DNA from: Tepidibacter hydrothermalis
GTDB taxonomy: Bacteria > Bacillota > Clostridia > Peptostreptococcales > Peptostreptococcaceae
Direction of reading: 5' to 3'
Length of the DNA: 64,000 nt
Assembly (NCBI RefSeq): GCF_029542625.1
Contig: NZ_CP120733.1
Location: forward strand, 1,426,001 to 1,490,000
The translations under genes and the position numbers were made by a program. The notes beneath the pieces were generated by a model. The model was given only the letters and a program-made list of their open reading frames with translations, made no database searches and was not told the DNA's origin. Positions 8,491-17,752 of this stretch are shown here, piece by piece. Each line of letters begins with the position of its first letter. The stretch's first letter is position 1.

Positions 8491-9687
8491 ATGCAGATAA
8501 AGAAATTTGTTGCAGATAATGCCCAAGAAGCAATAAAAAAAGTAAGAGATGAATTAGGTGATGATGCAGTAATAATACACACTAAAAAAATAAAGGTAAA
8601 AGGTATATTTGGAATCTCTAGCAAGGAAAAGGTGGAAGTATTGGCTGCATTAGAAAAACAAAGCATAGATAATAAAAATTCTGCATCAGAACATTCAGAT
8701 ACAGAACTATTAAATAAAAGTGCAGAAGAAACTAATAAATCTAAAAAAGAATACACTAATAAAATTAGAAAAGAATATACTATAGATACTTATAACAGAG
8801 AGAAAGATGTAAGTGAAATAAATAATCAAATACAAGAACTAAAAACTATGATGATGAAAATTAATAATAAGGTTGATATTAATTTAAATAATGATGCTAA
8901 TAAGGATAGTTTAAAAAAAGTTTATGATTTATTAGAATCTGTAGGTTTATCTAAAGATTTAATTGAAGATATATTGAGTAATATAGGAGATAAACATTTT
9001 GATGATGATGATTTCATAAAATATATAAAATCGTATTTTATTGAAAAATTTAAAAAACAAGATAATGAAACTGTTGATCTTGATTGTAAAATTAATATAT
9101 TTGTAGGTACTACAGGGGTCGGAAAGACTACAACTTTAGCAAAGCTTGCGTCAAAGCAGGTTTTAAAGAAAGATAAAAAAGTAGGTTTTTTAACACTAGA
9201 CACATATAGAATATCTGCTGTCGATCAGTTGAAAACATATGCAGATATATTAAATGCTCCTCTTGAAGTAGCATATGATTTAGATGATGTTTCTTACTCT
9301 ATACAAAGACTAAAAAATAAGGATATAATATTTATAGATACTGCTGGTAGAAGTCATAAAAATAAAGAACATATGGAAGAGTTAAAGCAGTTTATAAACT
9401 GTTTTGAACAAAAGAATATTTTTTTGGTTTTAAATGCTAATTGGCATATACAAGATATAAAAGAAATTATAAAAAACTATAGTTTTTTAGATAATTATAA
9501 AATTATAATAACAAAAATAGATGAGACATCTAGGACTGGAGTTATATTTGATATACTATATCATTTTGGAAATAAAATAAAATATATAGCATACGGACAG
9601 AATGTCCCTGATGATATAGAGGAATTTGATATTGAAAAAATAGTTGATGATATTTGGGGGGGGAGAGACTGTGGATCAAGCCTCTAA
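8491..9687 (+). CDS. flhF: Flagellar SRP-type GTPase FlhF
   Basis: 398 residues in the FlhF layout: a basic N-terminal B domain (1-130, low conservation), an NG domain with P-loop GTTGVGKT at 206-213, the DTYR motif near 237 and DTAGR near 280. With FlhG it sets flagellar number and position and recruits FliF to the membrane. The 3' end overlaps flhG by 17 nt. Confidence 0.95.
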   Translation: MQIKKFVADNAQEAIKKVRDELGDDAVIIHTKKIKVKGIFGISSKEKVEVLAALEKQSIDNKNSASEHSDTELLNKSAEETNKSKKEYTNKIRKEYTIDTYNREKDVSEINNQIQELKTMMMKINNKVDINLNNDANKDSLKKVYDLLESVGLSKDLIEDILSNIGDKHFDDDDFIKYIKSYFIEKFKKQDNETVDLDCKINIFVGTTGVGKTTTLAKLASKQVLKKDKKVGFLTLDTYRISAVDQLKTYADILNAPLEVAYDLDDVSYSIQRLKNKDIIFIDTAGRSHKNKEHMEELKQFINCFEQKNIFLVLNANWHIQDIKEIIKNYSFLDNYKIIITKIDETSRTGVIFDILYHFGNKIKYIAYGQNVPDDIEEFDIEKIVDDIWGGRDCGSSL

Positions 9688-10558
9688 ACTTAGAAGTGCT
9701 ATTTTGAAAAAAAATAAATATAACTATCTAAAAGAAAATAAAAGTGATTCAAATGAAAATCCTAGAGTGATTTGTGTATCTAGTGGTAAAGGTGGAGTAG
9801 GAAAGACAAACTTTACACTAAATTTGTCTTTGGCATTAAAGAAAAAAGGAAATAGAGTATTAGTAATTGATGCTGATTTAGGGCTTGCCAATATAGAAAT
9901 TTTATTAGGAATAGATATAAAATATGGATTTATAGATTTGGTAGAGGATGATATAAAAATAGAAGATATTATGGTAGATGGACCATTAGGAATAAAAATA
10001 ATTTCTGGTGGAGCTGGAATTAGTGAAGTTGCTGATTTACCAATATATAAGATTAATAAAATATTAAATAATCTTGTTTACTTAAAAGAATATGTTGATT
10101 TTATATTAATCGATACAGGAGCTGGAATATCCAAATCAGTAATGTCATTTGTATTAGCAGCTCAAGAAGTTATTGTAGTTACTACTCCCGAACCTACATC
10201 AATAGCTGATGCATATGCATTGATAAAAGTAATTACAAAAAAAACAGATGAAAAAGCAATAAATATGGTTATAAATCGAGCTGATAATCAAAAAGAAGCA
10301 GAAATAACATTTAAAAAAATGAATATGGTATCAGAACGATTTTTGAATAAAGATATAAAGTATTTAGGGTATATAAGTGACGATAAAAATGTTAGAAATT
10401 CAGTGAAAAACCAAATTCCTTTTTTGCTGAATTCACCTAATTGTTTAGCAAGTAAAAATATAGAAAATATTTGCGATTCATTATTAGGTAATACAGAAAA
10501 CAAAAATAAATTCAACAATTTTATAAATAAACTGTCTAATTTATTTTTAGGGGGGTAA
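9671..10558 (+). CDS. flhG: Flagellar number regulator, MinD-like ATPase FlhG
   Basis: 295 residues of a MinD/ParA ATPase (FlhG, FleN or YlxH). The deviant Walker A GKGGVGKT sits at residues 39-46, with DADLGLANIE and DTGAGIS following. A short N-terminal region (MDQASKLRSAI) matches the FlhF-activating DQAxxLR motif of the family. GTG 9671 is placed by the G-rich ribosome binding site at 9656-9666. A longer in-frame extension upstream lies inside flhF and lacks a site. Confidence 0.95.
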   Translation: MDQASKLRSAILKKNKYNYLKENKSDSNENPRVICVSSGKGGVGKTNFTLNLSLALKKKGNRVLVIDADLGLANIEILLGIDIKYGFIDLVEDDIKIEDIMVDGPLGIKIISGGAGISEVADLPIYKINKILNNLVYLKEYVDFILIDTGAGISKSVMSFVLAAQEVIVVTTPEPTSIADAYALIKVITKKTDEKAINMVINRADNQKEAEITFKKMNMVSERFLNKDIKYLGYISDDKNVRNSVKNQIPFLLNSPNCLASKNIENICDSLLGNTENKNKFNNFINKLSNLFLGG

Positions 10559-10566
10559 ATATTTTT

Positions 10567-11214
10567 ATGAAATATAAAAATTTTTTTGAAGTAGGAGATA
10601 AGCTAGAAATTGAATTTATAGATGGTTATATAGAAAATGATAAAAGGTTAACTAGCCAATTGATGGAAATAATATCTGAAGATGAATATGTAGTGGCTAT
10701 GCCGATATATAAAGGCAGATTAATTAATATACCTAAGGGGAGCAATGTAAATATTAGCTATAGCATCCAAAATAAAGGAATTTATTGTTTTGATGCTAAG
10801 GTTGTATATAGAAATAGTGGAGATGTGGCATATATAAAAATAAAGCAAATTAACGAAACAAAAATAAAACAAAGAAGAAATTATTATAGACTGCATGTTA
10901 GCAATAAAATTTCTGTCTATAATAAAGAAGATTTTGTAGCTAATGGATATACAAAAGATTTAAGTGAAGGTGGACTAAAATTTATATCTGATGTTAAATT
11001 AGATTTAAATACAGTAGTAATATGTAAATTACTTATAGATGACGAAGAATTAACAATAAAATCACAAGTAATAAGGTCTAATGTATATGAAAAAAATTTA
11101 GAACAGTTTGAAATTAGCCTTAAGTTCATAGAATTATCCAAAAATATTCGGGACTATATAGTAGCTTATATATTTAGACAACAAAGAATATTAAGGCAAA
11201 AGGGATTGATTTAA
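10567..11214 (+). CDS. PilZ-domain c-di-GMP flagellar brake (YcgR-like)
   Basis: 215 residues with an N-terminal YcgR-type domain (about 1-95) and a C-terminal PilZ domain. The c-di-GMP-binding signatures are present: QRRNYYRL near residue 100 and DLSEGGL near 135. Proteins of this type slow or stop the motor when c-di-GMP is high. It lies between flhG and cheB, where B. subtilis has no PilZ gene, so motility here seems directly wired to c-di-GMP. Neighbouring starts and stops are within 10 nt. Confidence 0.88.
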   Translation: MKYKNFFEVGDKLEIEFIDGYIENDKRLTSQLMEIISEDEYVVAMPIYKGRLINIPKGSNVNISYSIQNKGIYCFDAKVVYRNSGDVAYIKIKQINETKIKQRRNYYRLHVSNKISVYNKEDFVANGYTKDLSEGGLKFISDVKLDLNTVVICKLLIDDEELTIKSQVIRSNVYEKNLEQFEISLKFIELSKNIRDYIVAYIFRQQRILRQKGLI

Positions 11215-11215
11215 G

Positions 11216-12295
11216 ATGAATAAAATAAAAGTATTGATAGTTGATGATTCAGCATTTATAAGAAAACTTCTAAGAGATATTTTATCTACAGATAAAGAAA
11301 TAGAGGTCGTAGATTTTGCAAGAAACGGAAAAGAAGCTATTGAAAAATTAATGAAAAATGAAATTGATGTTGTAACACTTGATATTGAAATGCCAGTTAT
11401 TGATGGAATTGATACATTAAAAGAAATTATGATAAAAAAACCTACATCTGTAGTTATGCTAAGTAGCCTTACAAAAAATGGAGCAGATTTAACTATAAAG
11501 GCATTAGAATTAGGTGCAGTTGATTTTATAACTAAGCCCTCTAATATTTTTAAAATAAATAATGATGATATAAAAAATTTGGTTATAGATAAGGTTAAAA
11601 TAGCATCTAAGGTCAAACAATATAATAAAAATTATAATCACAAAATCAAAACTATTGATAAAACTAAGTACGATTCTAATAAAAATTTAAATAAAAAAGA
11701 TAGAAAAGATAAGATAGATAATATAATAGCAATAGCTACATCAACAGGAGGCCCTAGAGCATTACAAAATGTAATATCTAATTTATCTAGCGAGATAAAT
11801 TCACCTGTAGTTATTGTTCAGCATATGCCTGCTGGATTTACCAAATCACTGGCAAATAGGTTAAATAATATGTCTAGTTTATATGTTAAGGAAGCAGAAG
11901 AAGGGGAATTTTTGAGAAATAATACTGTTTATATAGCTCCGGGGAATAGACATATGAAGTTTAAAAAAGAGAGAAACAACATAAAAATAATATTAGATAA
12001 TGGAGAAAAAATATCTGGACATAAGCCTTCAGCAGATGCAATGTTTTATTCATTATGTGAAATAGATGTAAAAAAAATAATAACTGCAGTAATGACTGGA
12101 ATGGGAAGTGATGGTTCTAAAGGTTTAAAAAAACTAAAAGAATCAAGACCAGATATTATATCTATTGCGGAAGATGAGTCAACTTGTGTAGTTTTTGGGA
12201 TGCCAAAGAGTATTATAAACTTAGGTTTAGCAGATAAAGTAATTCCAATTAATGATATAGCTAAAGAAATTAATAAATTAATGGGGAGGTTTTAA
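11216..12295 (+). CDS. cheB: Chemotaxis protein-glutamate methylesterase CheB
   Basis: 359 residues: a receiver domain with phospho-acceptor D56 and a methylesterase domain with the catalytic triad S176 (in ATSTGGP), H203 (in QHMPAGFT) and D299 (in TGMGSDG). It removes methyl groups from (or deamidates) chemoreceptors for adaptation. The linker (about 130-165) is unusually Lys/Asn-rich. It starts directly after the PilZ gene. No cheR is present in this window. Confidence 0.96.
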   Translation: MNKIKVLIVDDSAFIRKLLRDILSTDKEIEVVDFARNGKEAIEKLMKNEIDVVTLDIEMPVIDGIDTLKEIMIKKPTSVVMLSSLTKNGADLTIKALELGAVDFITKPSNIFKINNDDIKNLVIDKVKIASKVKQYNKNYNHKIKTIDKTKYDSNKNLNKKDRKDKIDNIIAIATSTGGPRALQNVISNLSSEINSPVVIVQHMPAGFTKSLANRLNNMSSLYVKEAEEGEFLRNNTVYIAPGNRHMKFKKERNNIKIILDNGEKISGHKPSADAMFYSLCEIDVKKIITAVMTGMGSDGSKGLKKLKESRPDIISIAEDESTCVVFGMPKSIINLGLADKVIPINDIAKEINKLMGRF

Positions 12296-12298
12296 ATT

Positions 12299-14698
12299 AT
12301 GTTTGATTTAGAACAATATGTAGATATGTTTTTAGATGAATCTAAGGAACATTTAGATAATTTAAACCAAAGATTATTAGATTTAGAAAATGATGATTCA
12401 AATATGGAGATAGTGAACGAAATATTTAGAATAGCTCATACATTAAAAGGAATGTCTTCTACTATGGGATTTACAAAAATGGCTAACCTTACTCATAAAA
12501 TGGAAAACGTACTTGATGATATAAGAAGTAATAAACTAAATATAAATACGAAAATAATAGACATACTGTTCGAAGGATTAGATATATTAGAAGAATTTGT
12601 GAAAAATATTGAAAATGAGGGTTCTGAATCGGATAAATCTATAGAAGATATATTGAATAGATTAGAAAAAATAGAAAATATAGAAGATACACAATTGGAT
12701 GATGTGAATATACAAAATGAAGAAGTTGAAGATGGTTATAGTTATATAAACAATCTGGTAACCAAAGCCAAAGCTAGTGGTTTAAATGCATATGATGTAA
12801 AGGTTACTTTAGATGAAAGTTGTATGTTAAAAGCAGCTAGAGCGTTTTTAGTATTTAAATCAGTTGAAGAAGATGGAGAAATAATTTACTCAAATCCTAG
12901 TGCTGAAGATATAGAAGAAGAAAATTTTGCTAATTCATTTGATATAACTGTTATTACAAATGTGGATAAAAATATTTTAATGGATAAGATTAAAAATATA
13001 TCTGAAGTAAATGAGGTTCAAATAACAGAAATAGTAAATGTGGAAATGAATGGAATTAAAAATGAAGGTTATCAATCAAATGATTCAAATGTAAAAAATA
13101 AAGAAATTGAAGATGGATACAATTATATAAATGATGTAGTAAATAAAGCCAAAGCTACTGGATTAAATGCATATGATGTAAAAGTTAGTTTAGATGAAAG
13201 TTGTATGTTAAAAGCAGCTAGAGCATTTTTGGTATTTAAATCAGTTGAAGAAGATGGAGAAATAATTTACTCAAACCCGAGTGTTGAAGATATAGAGGAT
13301 GAAAATTTTTCAAAGTCGTTTGATATAACAGTTATTACAAATTGTGATAAAAATATTTTAATAGATAGGATTAAAAATATATCTGAGGTAAATGAAGTTC
13401 AAATAACAGAAGTAGTAGATATAAAAGAAAACGACAATAGTGAATATCAAGAAAAAAATGTTGAGACTAATATAAAGAATAAAAAAGAACCTAAAGTTAG
13501 TAATACAAAGTCTAATAATGAAATACAAAGCAAACAAAGGAAGGGTAAAACAGGAAAAACAGTAAGAGTTGATATTGATAGATTAGATAATTTGATGAAT
13601 CTAGTTAGTGAGCTTATAATAGTAAAAACTAGATTAGAAGATATTGATATATCTTCTAAAACTCAAAATATGAATGAGGCAATAGAGTACTTAGAGACTA
13701 TAACTACAAGCCTTCATGATGCTGTGACTAAGGTTAGAATGGTTCCTATTGAAAGAGTTTTCAATAGATTCCCTAGAATGATAAGAGATTTATCAAAAGA
13801 ATTAAATAAAGAAATCAATTTGATAATGGAGGGTGAAGAAACAGAAGTTGATAGAACTGTAATAGATGAAATTGGAGATCCTCTTATACATCTTTTAAGA
13901 AACTGTATAGATCATGGAATAGAAATGCCTGAAATTAGAAAATCTTTGAATAAAAATGAAGTTGGAACTGTTAAACTGTCTTCTTACCCGGATGGAAATA
14001 ATGTTGTTATAGAAGTTTGCGATGATGGAGCAGGAATAAATGTTGAAAAGATAAAACATAAGGCAATAGAGAAAGGTGTAATAACTAAACAACAATCACT
14101 TGTAATGGATGATAAAGATGCTGCAAATCTGATTTTTTCTCCTGGATTTAGTACAGCAGATAAAATATCTGATATATCTGGACGTGGTGTAGGTCTTGAT
14201 GTAGTTAAAACAAAGATAGAAGCATTAGGAGGTATTGTAGAGCTAGAGACTCAAATTAATATGGGAACTAGATTTATAATAAGATTACCATTAACATTAG
14301 CAATAATCCAAGCATTATTAGTTATGGTAGGAAATGAAAAATATGCAATACCATTAAATAATATAAAAGAAATAACTAATATAGACAGAAGTAATATAAG
14401 AAATGTAGAAGGTAAAGATATAGTTTTATATAGAGAACAAACTCTTCCTCTTGTAGATTTAGGAGATGTAATAGGTGTACAAAAAGAAAATGTAGAATAT
14501 TCGGAAGAATCTACTGTGGTAGTTGTAAAAAAAGGAGATAAAGATTTAGGAATAATAGTTGATCAGCTTATAGGACAACAAGAAATAGTAATAAAATCAT
14601 TAGGAAAATATCTAAGTGGTATTAATTTTATAGCAGGTGCTACAATTCTAGGAAATGGTAGTGTGGCGCTTATAATAGATACAAATTCTCTATTTTAA
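12299..14698 (+). CDS. cheA: Chemotaxis sensor histidine kinase CheA with duplicated P2 domain
   Basis: 799 residues. Order: P1 with the phosphoryl-accepting H47 (in RIAHTLKG), a first P2 (about 142-248), a second P2 (about 269-374), P3 dimerisation (from about 425), P4 kinase (N-box HLLRNCIDHG near 530, CDDGAGI near 574, SGRGVGLDVV near 630) and a CheW-like P5 domain to the end. CheA phosphorylates CheY and CheB. The two P2 copies differ at 14 of 103 positions. The extra 127 residues make the protein longer than the usual ~670-residue form. It is followed by cheW in the operon. Confidence 0.96.
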   Translation: MFDLEQYVDMFLDESKEHLDNLNQRLLDLENDDSNMEIVNEIFRIAHTLKGMSSTMGFTKMANLTHKMENVLDDIRSNKLNINTKIIDILFEGLDILEEFVKNIENEGSESDKSIEDILNRLEKIENIEDTQLDDVNIQNEEVEDGYSYINNLVTKAKASGLNAYDVKVTLDESCMLKAARAFLVFKSVEEDGEIIYSNPSAEDIEEENFANSFDITVITNVDKNILMDKIKNISEVNEVQITEIVNVEMNGIKNEGYQSNDSNVKNKEIEDGYNYINDVVNKAKATGLNAYDVKVSLDESCMLKAARAFLVFKSVEEDGEIIYSNPSVEDIEDENFSKSFDITVITNCDKNILIDRIKNISEVNEVQITEVVDIKENDNSEYQEKNVETNIKNKKEPKVSNTKSNNEIQSKQRKGKTGKTVRVDIDRLDNLMNLVSELIIVKTRLEDIDISSKTQNMNEAIEYLETITTSLHDAVTKVRMVPIERVFNRFPRMIRDLSKELNKEINLIMEGEETEVDRTVIDEIGDPLIHLLRNCIDHGIEMPEIRKSLNKNEVGTVKLSSYPDGNNVVIEVCDDGAGINVEKIKHKAIEKGVITKQQSLVMDDKDAANLIFSPGFSTADKISDISGRGVGLDVVKTKIEALGGIVELETQINMGTRFIIRLPLTLAIIQALLVMVGNEKYAIPLNNIKEITNIDRSNIRNVEGKDIVLYREQTLPLVDLGDVIGVQKENVEYSEESTVVVVKKGDKDLGIIVDQLIGQQEIVIKSLGKYLSGINFIAGATILGNGSVALIIDTNSLF
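12722..13420 (+). repeat. Tandem in-frame duplication of the CheA P2-coding segment (381-bp period)
   Basis: Bases about 12722-13040 recur at about 13103-13420, offset by 381 bp (127 codons). Long stretches are identical at DNA level, for example across the segment encoding DESCMLKAARAFLVFKSVEE. Separating linkers are less alike. The close DNA match suggests a recent duplication or ongoing gene conversion. Confidence 0.92.
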
Positions 14699-14710
14699 GG
14701 GGGCGTAAAA

Positions 14711-15139
14711 ATGGTGGAAAATACTCAAGAAAGATATGTTATTTTTAAATTAAAGAATGAGTTTTATGGAATTAATATAAATTATGTTCAAACAATAGAA
14801 AAAATGATTGAAATAACAAGGGTTCCTAAGGCAAATGCGTATGTAAAAGGAGTTATAAATTTAAGAGGAGAAATTGTACCAGTAATAGATTTAAGAAAAA
14901 GATTCAATGTTGAAAGTTCAGATTATGATAAAGATTCTAGAATCATAGTAAACAAAATAGATGATGTTTTAGTTGGATTTGTAGTAGACTCTGTAACGGA
15001 AGTGAAAGAAATAGATCAAGATAATATAGATTATTCTATAGTAGATGAAGGTTTTAATGATGGATTTATTAAAGGAATTGGGAAGATCGATGAACAAATA
15101 ATAATATTAATAGATGTTAATAAAGTATTAGATAATTAA
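14711..15139 (+). CDS. cheW: Chemotaxis coupling protein CheW
   Basis: A 142-residue single CheW domain with the family segments YGININYVQTIEKM, GVINLRGEIVPVIDLRKRF and GFVVDSVTEV. It bridges chemoreceptors and the P5 domain of CheA. A G-rich ribosome binding site (GGGGGCG) lies about 6 nt before the ATG. It follows cheA by 12 nt. Confidence 0.95.
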   Translation: MVENTQERYVIFKLKNEFYGININYVQTIEKMIEITRVPKANAYVKGVINLRGEIVPVIDLRKRFNVESSDYDKDSRIIVNKIDDVLVGFVVDSVTEVKEIDQDNIDYSIVDEGFNDGFIKGIGKIDEQIIILIDVNKVLDN

Positions 15140-15178
15140 TAAACGTTAATATAGGGGTGGAGGAGGAAAATCTAAAAA

Positions 15179-15802
15179 ATGAATTTTAAATTAGATAATA
15201 TACAAGATTTATATATAGATGTTCTTAAAGAAATAGGAAATATAGGTGCAGGTAATTCTGCTACTTCTCTTTCTAAAATGATTAATTCTAAAATAGATAT
15301 GGAAGTTCCTTCTATTGAAATATTAGAAATAGAAAAAGTAGTTGAAATTTTAGGTGGAGAAGAACTAATAGTGTCAGGAGTATATCTAGAGTTTTATGGA
15401 GATATAAATGGAACTATACTTTTGATATTAGATAAAAAATCTAGTGATAATTTATTGAGCATGTTATTTGGAAAACCTTGCGAAGGTGAGTTTTATAATG
15501 AAATGGAATTATCGGCGTTTCAAGAAATAGGAAATATATTAGCTAGTTCGTATATAAATTCTATATCAGCGTTCTCTAGTCTTAAGGTAAATATATCTGT
15601 ACCCTCTGTTAGCATAGATATGGCAGGGTCTATACTAAGTGTTCCAGCTATAGAGTATGGACAAGTTAGTGATAAAATAATTTTAATAGAAAATAGGCTA
15701 AAAGAAGGTGAAAATGAGATAGTAGGTAATTTTTTCTTGATGCCAGATATGGATTCTTTTAAAGTGTTATTTAAGAGTCTAGGAGTGTTAAATGATGAAT
15801 AA
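15179..15802 (+). CDS. cheC: CheY-P phosphatase CheC
   Basis: 207 residues with the two CheC active-site helices: KEIGNIGAGNSATSL (near 20-34) and QEIGNILASSYI (near 118-129), each with the E-x2-N pair. CheC dephosphorylates CheY-P and is stimulated by CheD. GGAGGAGGAAA lies upstream of ATG 15179. It overlaps the start of cheD. Confidence 0.95.
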   Translation: MNFKLDNIQDLYIDVLKEIGNIGAGNSATSLSKMINSKIDMEVPSIEILEIEKVVEILGGEELIVSGVYLEFYGDINGTILLILDKKSSDNLLSMLFGKPCEGEFYNEMELSAFQEIGNILASSYINSISAFSSLKVNISVPSVSIDMAGSILSVPAIEYGQVSDKIILIENRLKEGENEIVGNFFLMPDMDSFKVLFKSLGVLNDE

Positions 15803-16280
15803 TCTTATAAAAGTTGGCATGGCAGATTATAAAATAGGAAAAAATGATGATTCTTTAATAACCTTGGGATTAGGGTCTTGTGTTGGAATTGTTTTATATG
15901 ATAAATTCAAAAAAATTGGAGGAATGGCACATATAATGCTTCCGAGTAGTAAAGATATAAAAAATAATTCAAATAAAGCTAAATTTGCCGATACAGCATT
16001 AAAAGAAATGCTAAATGATATGATTAAACAAGGTGCTTCAAAAAACAGAATGATAGCTAAAATAGCAGGAGGAGCACAGATGTTTAATATATCCATAAAA
16101 AGTGATACTTTGAATATAGGTAGAAGGAATGTGGATGCTGTAAAATCAATATTGTCTGAATATAGAATAAATATTATATCTGAAGATGTACTAGGTAATC
16201 ATGGTAGAACTATAGAGTTTAATTGTATTAACGGAGAATTATCGATAAAGACAATAGGAAAAGGTAAAAAAATAATATAA
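15792..16280 (+). CDS. cheD: Chemoreceptor glutamine deamidase CheD
   Basis: 162 residues (161 if the second ATG is used) with the catalytic Cys in GLGSCVG (residue 30) and His in GGMAHIMLP (residue 47). CheD deamidates receptor glutamines and partners with CheC. An AGGAGTG ribosome binding site within the cheC end places the start. The pair cheC-cheD is fused in order as in B. subtilis. Confidence 0.95.
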   Translation: MMNNLIKVGMADYKIGKNDDSLITLGLGSCVGIVLYDKFKKIGGMAHIMLPSSKDIKNNSNKAKFADTALKEMLNDMIKQGASKNRMIAKIAGGAQMFNISIKSDTLNIGRRNVDAVKSILSEYRINIISEDVLGNHGRTIEFNCINGELSIKTIGKGKKII

Positions 16281-16298
16281 TTTAAAGGTGTGCATTGT

Positions 16299-16619
16299 AT
16301 GAAAAATTTTAAAAAAAAATATATATTTTGGATAATAAATTATTTGATTTTATTTATATGTGCAATATATGTATTGATCAGTCACAGCAGTTTTTTAAAA
16401 TTTATAAATAGGTATTTAACTTTAGCAATATCAATAAATGCAATATTATTAATATTTTTTAATCTTATACTTAAGAATATTAATGTTTGTGAAAAAAGTA
16501 TAGATATATCGATACCTCCTATAGAATCAGAATTGAAAGATTTGTTAAATAACCAGACAGAAGATGAATTAGAGGATGAGGCATTTAGAGAAGTAAATTT
16601 TAAAAATCTAAACAGTTAA
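16299..16619 (+). CDS. Small two-helix membrane protein of unknown function between cheD and sigD
   Basis: About 106 residues: a Lys-rich N-terminus, two hydrophobic segments (roughly 8-27 and 37-58) and an acidic cytosolic tail (ELKDLLNNQTEDELEDEAF). AAAGGTG at 16284-16290 supports ATG 16299; the in-frame GTG at 16290 overlaps that site. I do not recognise the family. It is in the operon on the same strand, between cheD and sigD, which are adjacent in B. subtilis. A role near motility or in SigD control is possible from position only. Confidence 0.7.
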   Translation: MKNFKKKYIFWIINYLILFICAIYVLISHSSFLKFINRYLTLAISINAILLIFFNLILKNINVCEKSIDISIPPIESELKDLLNNQTEDELEDEAFREVNFKNLNS

Positions 16620-16635
16620 ATAGGGGTGTATTTAG

Positions 16636-17379
16636 ATGGTTAGAGAAGATGTATGGGTTAAGTATAAAAATTCAAAAAGTTTTGAAGAAAAGAGTGAATT
16701 GAAAAAAGAAATTATATTAGAATATATAAATTTAGTTAAAATAATTTCAGGTAGACTTTATAATTATTATGGAGCTAATATTGAATACGATGATTTAATG
16801 AGTTATGGTGTTATAGGTCTTATAGATGCTATAGAAAAATATGATTATACGAAAAATATAAAATTTCAAACGTATGCATCTGTTAGAATAAGGGGTGCTA
16901 TAATAGATGAAATAAGAAATTTAGATTGGATACCAAGATCTATAAGACAAAAATCAAAACTTATGAAAGATACTTATTCTAAATTAGAAAATAAATTAGG
17001 TAGAGAACCATCTATAAGGGAAATTGGTAATGAACTTGGAAAAAAAGATGAAGAAGTATTAAAAATATTAGAAGAAACTAATATTTATAATTTGGTTTCA
17101 CTAGAAGAAGAATTAAGTGAAAATTTGAAAATACAAATAAAAGATATTTCTATTGATATTAATCCGGAAGAATCATTGTTAAAAAAGGATATAATAAAAA
17201 ATTTAGAATTTGCATTGAATACTTTAAATGAAAGAGAACAATTAATAATTAATCTATATTATTATGAAGAATTAACATATAAAGAAATAGGTAAGGTGTT
17301 GAATATATCTGAGTCTAGAATATCTCAAATTCATAGTAAAGCAATATTAAAAATAAAATCTAAATTAGATTTTATTTAA
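16636..17379 (+). CDS. sigD: Motility sigma factor SigD (FliA, sigma-28)
   Basis: 247 residues with sigma regions 2 (DDLMSYGVIGLIDAIEKYD, KFQTYASVRIRGAIIDEIR), 3 (IPRSIRQKSKLMKD) and 4 (TLNEREQLIINLYYYEELTYKEIG, then SESRISQIHSKA). It directs transcription of late flagellar, autolysin and chemoreceptor genes. The gene lies at the end of the fla/che operon as in B. subtilis, which couples its amount to read-through of the whole operon. No flgM is visible in this window. Confidence 0.96.
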   Translation: MVREDVWVKYKNSKSFEEKSELKKEIILEYINLVKIISGRLYNYYGANIEYDDLMSYGVIGLIDAIEKYDYTKNIKFQTYASVRIRGAIIDEIRNLDWIPRSIRQKSKLMKDTYSKLENKLGREPSIREIGNELGKKDEEVLKILEETNIYNLVSLEEELSENLKIQIKDISIDINPEESLLKKDIIKNLEFALNTLNEREQLIINLYYYEELTYKEIGKVLNISESRISQIHSKAILKIKSKLDFI

Positions 17380-17394
17380 ATGTAGGAGGGAAAA

Positions 17395-17748
17395 ATGGAC
17401 ATAAATTATGTAATTATCATAATAGCTTTGATTACGTGTATTGTCAGTATGATTTTGCTATTTAGAGTGTCAAAACAGTTTGTGCAACACCAGGGCAATA
17501 CTGAAAAATCAAAAGAGTATAGAATGATTATGAATTATATACAAAAAATTGATAAAAATACAAAGGAATTAATAGAAAATACAGAAAAGCCAAATGATTA
17601 TAAAAACAATCTTTGTGAAAAAAATGTAGAACATTCTAATGAGGTAGAAAAACTTGAATTTTTAGGATTTTCAAAAGAAGAGATTGCAAAAAAAACAAAT
17701 AAAAGTATTCGTGAAATCGAATTGATTTTAAGGTTAAAAAAAGGATAA
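17395..17748 (+). CDS. Membrane-anchored protein at the SwrB position
   Basis: 117 residues: an N-terminal transmembrane helix (about 5-22), a charged middle region and a C-terminal helix-turn-helix-like segment (LEFLGFSKEEIAKKTNKSI). SwrB of B. subtilis, which promotes flagellar export gate activation, has the same position (just after sigD) and the same layout. Sequence similarity cannot be judged by eye, so I leave the symbol blank. An AGGAGGG ribosome binding site precedes ATG 17395. Confidence 0.72.
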   Translation: MDINYVIIIIALITCIVSMILLFRVSKQFVQHQGNTEKSKEYRMIMNYIQKIDKNTKELIENTEKPNDYKNNLCEKNVEHSNEVEKLEFLGFSKEEIAKKTNKSIREIELILRLKKG

Positions 17749-17752
17749 TGGT

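Noticed and set aside
8334-8756. 140-codon minus frame across the flhA-flhF junction
   Set aside because: It spans two real genes on the other strand and its sequence has no recognisable domain.
11191-11616. 141-codon minus frame opposite cheB
   Set aside because: Antisense to the conserved receiver domain; hydrophobic composition is the expected mirror of that coding strand.
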